Of a DNA stretch of 6,518 nucleotides, positions 1-5,714 are shown piece after piece (positions within the stretch are counted from its first letter, which is position 1; every line of letters begins with the position of its first letter). The position numbers and the translations under genes were made by a program. A model generated the notes under the pieces. That model saw nothing but the letters and a program-made list of their open reading frames with translations, was not told the DNA's origin and searched no databases. Origin of the DNA: CAZPLZ01 sp964587525 (GTDB lineage Bacteria > Oederibacteriota > CAKKQC01); assembly GCA_964587525.1 (NCBI GenBank), contig CAZPLZ010000182.1, positions 1 through 6,518 on the forward strand, written 5' to 3'.

Positions 1-1
1 T

Positions 2-178
2 GCGAAACTGACCCAGGCCGGTCACCTCCCCAAGGTGCTGACCGCCCCCGCCTTGATCGGAGAGAAGCGTTCCACCGAGCTCTTCGAGGCAGCCTACGAC
101 GAGCACGCTCGCCGCCTGGCCAGGTTGTTCGCCCACCTTGGTGAGGCCGGCCTGAAACGGCCGGGGGAGCCGTCATGA
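2..178 (+). CDS. C-terminal end of an unrecognised protein (partial)
   Basis: An open frame runs in from the left edge and stops at TGA 176-178, giving 58 residues. The visible part is helical in character and rich in Ala, Leu, Arg and Glu, with a segment reading EKRSTELFEAAYDEHARRLA followed by a short Pro/Gly-rich tail. There is no membrane segment and no motif I can assign. The frame is credible as a gene because its stop codon overlaps the start of the next gene as ATGA, the usual arrangement of translationally coupled operon genes. The tail has a faint similarity in style to C-termini of creatininase-type amidohydrolases, but this is too weak to name it. Confidence 0.6.
   Translation, partial: AKLTQAGHLPKVLTAPALIGEKRSTELFEAAYDEHARRLARLFAHLGEAGLKRPGEPS
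163..174 (+). promoter_or_regulatory. Ribosome binding site of the MetE-like gene
   Basis: A purine run GGGGGAG at 163-169 lies five bases before ATG 175. It supports that ATG as the start. The site is inside the last codons of the upstream gene, so the two genes are probably translationally coupled. Confidence 0.5.
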
Positions 179-1208
179 AAGAACGGTCGCTGCGGACAGC
201 AGTGATCGGCAGCTACCCGCTGCCTGGCTGGCTGGAGTTCGCCTGCGCGCATCTGGACCAATTCGGGGAGGCGGACCGCGCGGAGCTTCAGGATGACGCG
301 GTGATTGCCGCGATCCATGACCAAGTAGCGGCGGGGCTGGACGTCATTACCGACGGGGAGCAGACCAGGCTGGACTTCAATCTCTCGTTCTATGGGTTTC
401 TCGAGGGCCTCAAACTCGAGTCCGCGCCGCCCCGCCGGTTCGGTCCGCCGGCACATGACCAGCGCGGCCGGCATGAGGTGGTGGGGGAGCTCAAAGCCCC
501 GCGCGGGCTGGGCGTGGTGGCCGAGTGGGAGCGGCTTAAGGCGCTGGCGCCCAAGGGGCCGGCGCTTAAGGTCAGTGTTCCCGGCCCGTATACGTTGAGC
601 GGCCGGCTGGTGCCGGGCGGGAAGTACCCGGACCGGTATGCGCTCACCGAGGCGCTCCTCCCGATCGTCCGTACCGAGCTGCGGCGCTGGCGGCGGCGGG
701 CTGCCCGGAGATCGCCGTGGACGAACCGTCCATGAGCTGCTACGCGTACCGGGAAGATCCGAAGCGGTTCGTGGACATTTTCAACCGCACGATAGAGCCT
801 GTGGCAGGGAAGTGCCGCGTGACCACGCACCTGTGCTTCGGCAACTACAAGGGACGCGCGGTCGGCCCGCGTCGCTACGCCCCTATGTTCCCAGCCTTTC
901 TGGACTTCAAGGTGGATGAGATGCATCTTGAAATGGCCAGCCGGGAGTTCGCGGAGCTTGAGCTCATCAAAGACATCGCCAAACGCATGGATGTCGCGGT
1001 CGGCGTCATTGACGTGAAAAGCTATTACATCGAAACCCCGGAGGATGTGGCCGGCCGAGTCCGCCTGTGTCTGGAACACGCCTCGGCCGACCGGCTCTCG
1101 CTCACCCCGGACTGCGGATTGAGCCAAACCGCCCGCTGGGCGGCAAAGGCTAAGCTGCACAACATGGTAGCCGGCGTCAAGCGCGTGCGAGAAGAGCTAG
1201 GGTTGTAA
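175..1208 (+). CDS. Cobalamin-independent methionine synthase family protein (MetE C-terminal domain type), frameshifted
   Basis: This family transfers a methyl group from a methyl donor (methyltetrahydrofolate in classical MetE) to a zinc-bound thiol such as homocysteine in the cytoplasm. As sequenced, the frame from ATG 175 stops at 735, and the rest of the protein is in another frame ending at 1208. Restoring one G near 683-684 gives a continuous 344-residue protein, the usual length of stand-alone C-terminal-type enzymes. In the restored protein the start shows TAVIGSYP (8-15) and ITDGEQTR (58-65). The core shows AVDEP (181-185). The expected zinc ligands are all present: His219 and Cys221 in THLC, Glu253 in HLEMA, and Cys314 in TPDCG. 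With no N-terminal MetE half, the acceptor may differ from homocysteine. The family call is secure. Whether the gene is dead or the missing base is a sequencing error cannot be told here. Confidence 0.88.
679..693 (+). other. Single-base frameshift site in the MetE-like gene
   Basis: The frame starting at 175 reads Glu-Leu-Arg up to codon CGG 682-684. Conserved family sequence (Ala-Leu-Ala-Ala-Ala-Gly-Cys-Pro-Glu-Ile) then continues from codon GCG 684-686, sharing base 684. Adding one G to the GG at 683-684 reconnects the frames with no loss of residues. The flanking sequence is a dense GCGGCG tract (681-700), a context prone both to indel errors and to slippage mutation. Confidence 0.8.
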
Positions 1209-1212
1209 GTGT

Positions 1213-1269
1213 CCCCCTCTCTTACCCTCTCCCCCACATGGTTGTGGGGGAGAGGGTAGGGTGAGGGGG
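1213..1269. repeat. Long imperfect palindrome, REP-like dispersed repeat candidate
   Basis: Bases 1223-1238 and 1243-1258 are perfect 16-base inverted copies around the loop TGGT. The arms contain TACCCTCTCCCCCACA. Outside them, CCCCCTC at 1213-1219 pairs with GAGGGGG at 1263-1269 across a small internal loop. One strand of each arm is almost pure pyrimidine and the other almost pure purine. There is no T run after the hairpin, so it is not a classical intrinsic terminator. Similar CCCTCTCCCCC palindromes are common intergenic repeats in many bacterial genomes. It lies between two co-directional genes and could reduce transcription or stabilise the upstream mRNA end. Confidence 0.75.
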
Positions 1270-1272
1270 TAA

Positions 1273-1282
1273 GAAGGACATC
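1273..1282 (+). promoter_or_regulatory. Ribosome binding site of the MBL-fold hydrolase
   Basis: GAAGGA at 1273-1278 precedes ATG 1283 by four bases. The spacing is a little short but usable. It begins just after the palindrome, so folding of the palindrome could affect ribosome access. Confidence 0.45.
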
Positions 1283-2137
1283 ATGATCCAGCCAGTGCTG
1301 GCTGATGACGCCCTGCTCGCTGATGTCGCCACCGCACGAAAGGAGCAGGATATCTTCCACTTCTGGTGGCTGGGCCAGAGCGGATACCTCGTGCAGTGGC
1401 GGGGATGCCACCTGCTGCTGGACCCCTATCTATCTGATTCGCTGACGAACAAATACGCGGGGACTGACAAGCCGCATGTTCGCATGACCGCTCGCGTGGT
1501 GGCCCCGGAGCGGCTGGATTTCATTGATGTGGTCACCTCCAGCCACAATCACACCGATCACCTGGATGCGGAAACGCTGAAGCCGCTGCTGAGCGCCAAT
1601 CCAGCACTTGCCGTGGTCGTTCCGGAAGCCAATCGCGGGTTTGTGGCGGAACGGCTGGGGGTGGAGCCCGCCCGGCTCATCTGCGTAGATGATGGTGCGA
1701 GTGTCACTTCAGGGGGATTCAGCTTCACTGGGGTCCCGGCGGCCCATGAGGAACTGGAGCGCGATGAGCGGGGGCGTTGCAGATATTTAGGCTATCTCGT
1801 GCGGTTTGGTTCCTGGACGCTATACCACAGTGGCGACACCGTGCGATACCCCGGCATGGCGGAACGGCTCAAACAAGAACACATCGACGTGGCGCTGCTG
1901 CCGATCAACGGCCGCGCGCCCGAGCGGCGTGTCTCAGGGAATCTGGACGGGCCGGAGGCGGCGCAACTGGCTTCGGATATGGGGGCGAAGCTGGTCATTC
2001 CCTGCCACTACGACATGTTCACGTTCAACACGGCCTCCCCGGGTGAGTTCGCAGCCGAGGCGAAACGGCTTGGGCAGCCGTACCGGGTGCTGCAATGCGG
2101 CGAACGCTTCAGCGGCGTGGAGCTAGGAGCGGGTTAG
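1283..2137 (+). CDS. UlaG-like metallo-beta-lactamase-fold hydrolase
   Basis: This is a 284-residue cytoplasmic metallohydrolase of the metallo-beta-lactamase superfamily, in the branch around L-ascorbate-6-phosphate lactonase UlaG. The core metal site is complete: His88, His90, Asp92 and His93 in SHNHTDHLD, His155 in PAAHEE, Asp185 in YHSGDT and His242 in IPCHYDMF. The N-terminus has WWLGQSGYLVQ (28-38) and LLLDPYLSDS (44-53), the first beta-sheet of the fold, and TDKPHVRM (61-68) resembles UlaG-type proteins. There is no signal peptide. It is shorter than E. coli UlaG (about 350 residues), so ascorbate-6-phosphate should not be assumed as substrate. Its likely chemistry is hydrolysis of a lactone or phosphorylated sugar ester. 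It follows the MetE-like gene after 74 bases. Its stop overlaps the stop of the convergent beta-helix gene. Confidence 0.85.
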   Translation: MIQPVLADDALLADVATARKEQDIFHFWWLGQSGYLVQWRGCHLLLDPYLSDSLTNKYAGTDKPHVRMTARVVAPERLDFIDVVTSSHNHTDHLDAETLKPLLSANPALAVVVPEANRGFVAERLGVEPARLICVDDGASVTSGGFSFTGVPAAHEELERDERGRCRYLGYLVRFGSWTLYHSGDTVRYPGMAERLKQEHIDVALLPINGRAPERRVSGNLDGPEAAQLASDMGAKLVIPCHYDMFTFNTASPGEFAAEAKRLGQPYRVLQCGERFSGVELGAG

Positions 2138-4818
2138 CGTGTCGCAAGAGAAATGTCGTCGAGGTAGAAGGCGGTGCCGGGGCGGGTGCCCGGCGCGACG
2201 AAGCCGAACCAGCGCAGCCGCGCGAGCTTGCCCTCGTAGGTGAGACCAGGATAGCGGTGGGTCTTTCCATTGGGCAGCGTGACGGTGAGATCATATGTTC
2301 CGGTCGCCTTATCGCCGATGCTGCAGATGATCTCAATGAGCACCCATTTCCTGGCAGGAAGCGGGATCAGTTGGTTCCCGTTGGCGGAGAGCATGTCCCG
2401 CTCCACGTATAGGGCCGGCCCGGCCCGGTACCCCGGGTCCTGGCCGGGAAACACATCCCGCCACTCGTGGAGGAAACGTGAGCCTGGGGTCAACCGCAGC
2501 GCGAACCGACCAACCAGGACCCCAGAGGTGAACTCCGTTTCATAGTACATGTGCGGGTTGAAGTCGTGCTTGTAATCTTTGGTTTTGACAAATTTCAAGC
2601 TGCGCCGGCCTGAGGCCGCGGCCTCATCGGTCGCCCGGGCGGTCGCCCGGTCGTTGTCCTCGTGGGTGGACGCATCGAGAGATTTTTCCCCCATGGCGGT
2701 CTCTTCGAAGTCCTCGAAGATGCCAAGCGGGATGTGCCGGCCCGGCGGGTAGGCTGCCGGCACTGGGGGGAGGGACGCCGCCTTGCCCTTGCGCCCGGAA
2801 AGACTGAAGTCAATCGGCTTAAATCCGATCTTGCTGGCAGGGGAGCCGCGTTTCAGCCGGAAGTCGCCGCGAGAGGGATTTTTGAAGAGCGGATCCGCGA
2901 TTTGAGATTTTGCATCCTGCCCCCGTGCCTTCCACTGCTCCCAGGTCACGTTCGCCATGGGGCCGGAGGGCTCGCCGGCGGCATCCCAGTAGAGATTCGA
3001 GTCCAGCGCAAATCCGGAGCCTGACCAGTTGCGGCCCAGCAGCGGGGCGCCGTCCGCGTACACGATGTTGTTGGTGAGGCGAAACGACAGGTGGTCTTCG
3101 GCCCGCGACCGGGCCAGCTGCATCTCTTGCCCGAGGGCAAAGATATTGTTACGGACCGTGTTTTCCTTGCCGTAGTGCTGGTGGAACCCACATTCCTTGA
3201 TTCGGTAGGTCAGATTGTGTTCCGCCAGGGCGCCGGTGGTGCCTTCGTCAAAGTAGATGCCCCAGCCGCCGTAGTCGTACGACTGCACATCGTGAATCAC
3301 GTTGTTCCTGAGGATCAATCCGGGGGAGACGCCCAGCGTGTAGATGCCGCCCATGTCGCTCAGCACCCCCTGTCCGATCGTGTGCAGGTGGTTGCCGAGA
3401 ATCAGATTGTGATGCGCCTCGCTACGTCCATATCCCCAGGACCAGCCTACCGAGATGGACGTGTAGTACAGGTCGAAGATGTCGTTGCGTTCGATCACGT
3501 TGTGCGGGGAGTGGCCGATCCAGATGCCGATGCCCGCCGGGTGCATCCGGCCGGCATGCGCGATGGTGCTGTGGCGGATCGTGTGGTGGCTGGCCAGGGC
3601 TTCCGGGTCTTCCGGGATGGACATCGTACCGATTTTGACGCCGCCAGCGCCGAGATCCGCCAGGGTGCAGTGCTCGACCCGGTTGTGCTTGCAGCCAGCG
3701 CCCCACTCGATGGCATAATTCGCGACATGCGTGACGGCGCAGTCTTCGATTGCGCAATGCCTGGCCCCTTCCGCCGCGATGGCACCATCCAGGGCGGCTT
3801 CCGCTTGCTGGAAACTGTATCCTTCCGGCGGGGTGGTCCAGTTGGTGTGGGCAAAGCGAATTCCTTTGAAGGTGAGGTATTGAACCCATCGCCGGTCAGC
3901 TACGTCTCCCTTGAGTTCCACCAGCCGGGCGAGTCGCGGCGCGATCACCTCAGCGGAGCCAGGCTTTTCTCCTGGCAGCGGGAGGTACGTCAACGTGCCG
4001 GTGGGGCGATCCAGGTGCCACTGGCCCGGCTCCTTGAGCGCTTCACGCACGTTTTCCAGGATGTAACGCCGGCCCCGAGACAGGCTCATCCAGTAGGCGA
4101 GGTACCGGGTGGGACCGGTCAGGGTGAGGAGCCTTCTTAATTGATCGATAGACTTAAGTCGCATCCTGGACATGGACCAGATATGGAAGCACAGGACCTC
4201 GATCTCTTCGGGATGGCTGAACTTAAGGCTTAGATCTTCCGGGAAATACCTGAAACGGTCGTACCCCTTACTCCTCCACTGCGGGGAAGGGGAGAGGCCT
4301 CCCGCGATGAAGAAGTAGCCCTCCTTGGGCAGCCGCGGCCGGAACCGTCGCTGGCCATTGACAAATAATTGAGTAAAGTTCCATCGGCCAGAAGCCACCT
4401 CAGGAATCTTAAGGGTCCAACGATCCGGTGTGGCCTTATCCCACCCGACAAGTCGCACGCCGCCGCTGATCAACGGCTGTTCTTTGGGGGAGGCGGCGTA
4501 GATGACCGGTGCCTTGGCGGTGCCGGAATCTTCCGGCTTGAAAACCAGGGTTTCATCCAGAAAGTATGTCCCGCCGCGCAGCAGAACGACGATGGGCTTG
4601 GCTCGTTTGGGCTGGCTGGCTTTGAGTTCACGGACCGCTTGTTGCGCCCGGGGCAAAGTGGCGAAGGGGCCATCCGACCGCGCACGGTTGGGCCTGGCCA
4701 GCCTGCCCGACCAGTGGTCATCCCCGCCGGGGGAGACGACGAAGTCAGGCTTGGCCATGCCTGCTGCTGCCCACGTGGGGAGAGAAAGAGCGGCCAGGAG
4801 TGCAGCAGCCAGCTTCAG
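2134..4818 (-). CDS. Secreted right-handed beta-helix protein, GH141-like glycoside hydrolase
   Basis: The ATG at 4758 gives 874 residues, but that start has no ribosome binding site and no signal peptide. A CTG at 4818 adds 20 residues (LKLAAALLAALSLPTWAAAG), a typical signal peptide. It has GAGGTG at 4829-4824 placed five bases upstream. No ATG, GTG or TTG lies between it and the in-frame stop at 4830-4828, so I take CTG 4818 as the start. Numbering from the 4758 Met: residues 6-10 FVVSP, RGGTYFLDE (61-69), KPEDSGT (74-80) and PLISGG (95-100) are the GH141-type entry. A parallel beta-helix with repeated N-N-x-I and H-N-x-I turns runs from about 290 to 570. LSDMGGIYTLG (466-476) and GIYFDEG (500-506) hold acidic residues that are candidates for catalysis. 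ADPLFKNP...GDFRLKRGSPA (621-641) closes the helix. Residues about 675-874 form a separate domain. GH141 includes an alpha-L-fucosidase and a xylanase, so the exact substrate is open. Confidence 0.82.
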   Translation of the reverse strand: MKLAAALLAALSLPTWAAAGMAKPDFVVSPGGDDHWSGRLARPNRARSDGPFATLPRAQQAVRELKASQPKRAKPIVVLLRGGTYFLDETLVFKPEDSGTAKAPVIYAASPKEQPLISGGVRLVGWDKATPDRWTLKIPEVASGRWNFTQLFVNGQRRFRPRLPKEGYFFIAGGLSPSPQWRSKGYDRFRYFPEDLSLKFSHPEEIEVLCFHIWSMSRMRLKSIDQLRRLLTLTGPTRYLAYWMSLSRGRRYILENVREALKEPGQWHLDRPTGTLTYLPLPGEKPGSAEVIAPRLARLVELKGDVADRRWVQYLTFKGIRFAHTNWTTPPEGYSFQQAEAALDGAIAAEGARHCAIEDCAVTHVANYAIEWGAGCKHNRVEHCTLADLGAGGVKIGTMSIPEDPEALASHHTIRHSTIAHAGRMHPAGIGIWIGHSPHNVIERNDIFDLYYTSISVGWSWGYGRSEAHHNLILGNHLHTIGQGVLSDMGGIYTLGVSPGLILRNNVIHDVQSYDYGGWGIYFDEGTTGALAEHNLTYRIKECGFHQHYGKENTVRNNIFALGQEMQLARSRAEDHLSFRLTNNIVYADGAPLLGRNWSGSGFALDSNLYWDAAGEPSGPMANVTWEQWKARGQDAKSQIADPLFKNPSRGDFRLKRGSPASKIGFKPIDFSLSGRKGKAASLPPVPAAYPPGRHIPLGIFEDFEETAMGEKSLDASTHEDNDRATARATDEAAASGRRSLKFVKTKDYKHDFNPHMYYETEFTSGVLVGRFALRLTPGSRFLHEWRDVFPGQDPGYRAGPALYVERDMLSANGNQLIPLPARKWVLIEIICSIGDKATGTYDLTVTLPNGKTHRYPGLTYEGKLARLRWFGFVAPGTRPGTAFYLDDISLATR
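2140..2745 (-). other. C-terminal beta-sandwich-like domain of the beta-helix protein
   Basis: About 200 residues follow the end of the beta-helix (from roughly residue 675 of the 874-residue numbering). They begin PLGIFEDFE and end AFYLDDISLA. The pattern has alternating hydrophobic strands, a segment ASGRRSLKF (715-723), WVLIEI (805-810), YDLTVTLPNG (822-831) and the closing YLDDI (865-869). This is what a concanavalin-like or carbohydrate-binding jelly-roll looks like, with the 'G-x-x-S-L-K-F' and 'Y-L-D-D-I' ends typical of such domains. Carbohydrate binding is inference; I cannot assign a numbered family. Confidence 0.5.
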
Positions 4819-5075
4819 CGGTACACCTCACGCCGATGTCCGATTTTGACGATGGTGCCCGTCCTCGCTTGGTCATCTATTTCGTATAACACGCGCCAAT
4901 CTCCCTGGCGAATTCGGTAGCGTTCCAGCGTCGAGAGTTTTTCACATCCGCGGGGCCGGGGTTCGTTGGAAAGTTCGGCGATCCGCGAAGTGACTCGTTT
5001 CAGGTCTTCTTTGGGCAGTTTCCGGAGTTCTTTTTCAGCATCCCGCTTGGTGGAAAGCTTATAAGAGGCCGTCAC
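4815..5075 (-). CDS. RelE/ParE-family toxin
   Basis: This is an 86-residue basic protein with the compact RelE/ParE fold signature. A helical N-terminal half (AEKELRKLPKEDLKRVTSRI, 13-32) is followed by the strand motif YRIRQGDWRVLYEID (53-67) and the end HRREVYR (80-86). Family members are mRNA interferases (RelE) or gyrase poisons (ParE). The 'YRIR-x-GD-x-R-V-x-Y ... HRR-x-VY' pattern favours the RelE side, with Arg54, Arg56, Arg61, His80 and Arg82 as likely RNA-contacting residues. The start is GTG at 5075, which overlaps the antitoxin gene by 17 bases; no ATG fits better. The upstream purine signal is weak, so translation probably depends on coupling to the antitoxin. The stop TGA (4817-4815) overlaps the putative CTG start of the beta-helix gene. 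The frame is intact, so the toxin is probably active. Confidence 0.88.
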   Translation of the reverse strand: MTASYKLSTKRDAEKELRKLPKEDLKRVTSRIAELSNEPRPRGCEKLSTLERYRIRQGDWRVLYEIDDQARTGTIVKIGHRREVYR

Positions 5076-5289
5076 GCTTGAGCGACTTCAAAACATCCTC
5101 GAAGGGGCGGGAGGGCTGTTTGGCCCTGGCTTCAAAGGCCTCCAGGTCCAAGGCGTCCTCTTTGAGCATCAGAAGGACGGCCCCGTTCACGAGTTCGGAA
5201 AGGGAACGATCTGCGGACGCGGCCTTCACCTTGATGGCTCGATACACTTTGGGGTCCAGGTAAACGGTGGTTCGGGTGGAATTCGTCAT
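5059..5289 (-). CDS. Ribbon-helix-helix antitoxin (RelB/CopG type)
   Basis: This 76-residue protein has an N-terminal ribbon-helix-helix DNA-binding domain. The beta-strand TTVYLDPKVY (7-16) is followed by two helices, RAIKVKAASADRS and LSELVNGAVLLML, with the usual turn between them. The remainder, ending PFEDVLKSLKRDGLL (62-76), is the acidic/amphipathic tail that in this family wraps and inhibits the toxin. ATG 5289 is preceded by AGGAGA at 5304-5299, nine bases away. It is the first gene of the pair, overlapping the toxin by 17 bases, the normal antitoxin-first order that keeps antitoxin in excess. Such antitoxins dimerise on operator DNA and repress their own promoter, and a candidate operator lies directly upstream. 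Confidence 0.88.
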   Translation of the reverse strand: MTNSTRTTVYLDPKVYRAIKVKAASADRSLSELVNGAVLLMLKEDALDLEAFEARAKQPSRPFEDVLKSLKRDGLL

Positions 5290-5309
5290 TGATTCTTCTC
5301 TCCTGACTC

Positions 5310-5338
5310 GTTATAGCGCTAAAACGTTAAAACGTCAA
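5310..5338 (-). promoter_or_regulatory. Sigma70-type promoter of the toxin-antitoxin pair
   Basis: On the minus strand TTGACG (5338-5333) and TATAAC (5315-5310) are separated by exactly 17 bases, close to the consensus for housekeeping sigma factor promoters. Transcription would begin near 5303, giving a very short leader that starts at or next to the ribosome binding site (AGGAGA, 5304-5299). That is tight but possible. The promoter would also be able to transcribe the beta-helix gene downstream of the toxin. Confidence 0.65.
5314..5335. promoter_or_regulatory. Candidate operator: tandem TAAAACGT repeats plus TAGCGCTA palindrome
   Basis: TAAAACGT occurs twice without a gap (5320-5327 and 5328-5335). 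It abuts, sharing two bases, a perfect 8-base palindrome TAGCGCTA (5314-5321). These elements fill the spacer between the -35 and -10 boxes and touch both boxes. Short tandem or inverted half-sites inside a promoter are what ribbon-helix-helix repressors recognise, so autoregulation by the antitoxin is the obvious reading (inference). Confidence 0.5.
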
Positions 5339-5344
5339 TCTTGG

Positions 5345-5364
5345 GGCGCAGGAAAGCCTGCGTC
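5345..5364. terminator. Small hairpin after the GH29 gene, possible weak terminator
   Basis: CGCAGG (5347-5352) and CCTGCG (5357-5362) form a perfect stem around AAAG. One G-T wobble and one more G-C pair extend it to 5345-5364. It lies a few bases after the GH29 stop codon (5371-5369) and before the toxin-antitoxin promoter. On the minus strand it is followed by CCAAGATT rather than a T run, so rho-independent termination would be weak. Similar GCAGG/CCTGC hairpins occur as dispersed intergenic repeats, which is the alternative. Confidence 0.4.
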
Positions 5365-5368
5365 ACGT

Positions 5369-5714
5369 TCATGGCTTCGGCGTCAAGGTCACGGACTTTA
5401 AGTTCATCACGGCGGAGCCTGGCATGGTGTTGGGCTTTACCGACAGCGTCTGGTGACCGGCTGCAGCCAGGTTCACCCGGCCCAGCTCTTTCGTGACAAA
5501 GTCGGTCCAGGAGCTGGTCCCTTCGATTTTCCCAGAGAGTTCGTGGTCGCCCACCGTGAGGATATATTCACTGCCGCCGGTGCCTGGGTCGCAGGCGTAG
5601 GTGATGTGGACTGTGAACATTCCCGGTTTTCCCAGTGCGAACTCCCAGCTCACCCAGTCCTTGGGATCGGTCCAGTATCCGATGTTGTCCTTGCCGCCGC
5701 CGGTTTCATACCGG
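5369..5714 (-). other. Appended carbohydrate-binding-like domain of the GH29 enzyme
   Basis: About 115 residues at the C-terminus (visible residues 268-382) follow a linker containing ADGTVLLQATDATVHG. The sequence has a ligand-binding beta-sandwich look: an opening NIGYW, paired aromatic strands WVSWEF and FTVHITYAC, a central GSEYILTVGDHEL, then SWTDFV and a closing AVMNLKSVTLTP. Modules of this look are found at the ends of sulfatases and glycoside hydrolases in marine and soil PVC bacteria. Binding to substrate polysaccharide is inferred. Confidence 0.5.

Noticed and set aside
675..720. Programmed -1 ribosomal frameshifting in the MetE-like gene
   Set aside because: No slippery X XXY YYZ heptamer is visible at the junction, and this enzyme family is not known to use frameshifting; a deletion or sequencing error is simpler.
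390..1160. A 256-codon open frame on the minus strand
   Set aside because: It lies opposite the MetE-like gene, whose conserved zinc-site motifs prove the plus strand is coding; the antisense product resembles nothing.
1213..1269. The palindrome as a rho-independent terminator
   Set aside because: The stem is strong but is not followed by a T run on either strand; a dispersed repeat fits better.
3091..4140. A 349-codon open frame on the plus strand
   Set aside because: It is antisense to the beta-helix gene in the region of its clearest repeats; its translation has no recognisable motif and is explained by GC-rich codon bias.
4815..5340. Lower GC content of the toxin-antitoxin region as proof of recent transfer
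   Set aside because: Two hand-counted 60-base lines in the toxin gene are about 50% GC against about 73-75% in lines of the MetE-like and 3' beta-helix regions, but a line in the 5' half of the beta-helix gene is also about 48%, so the contrast is not specific.
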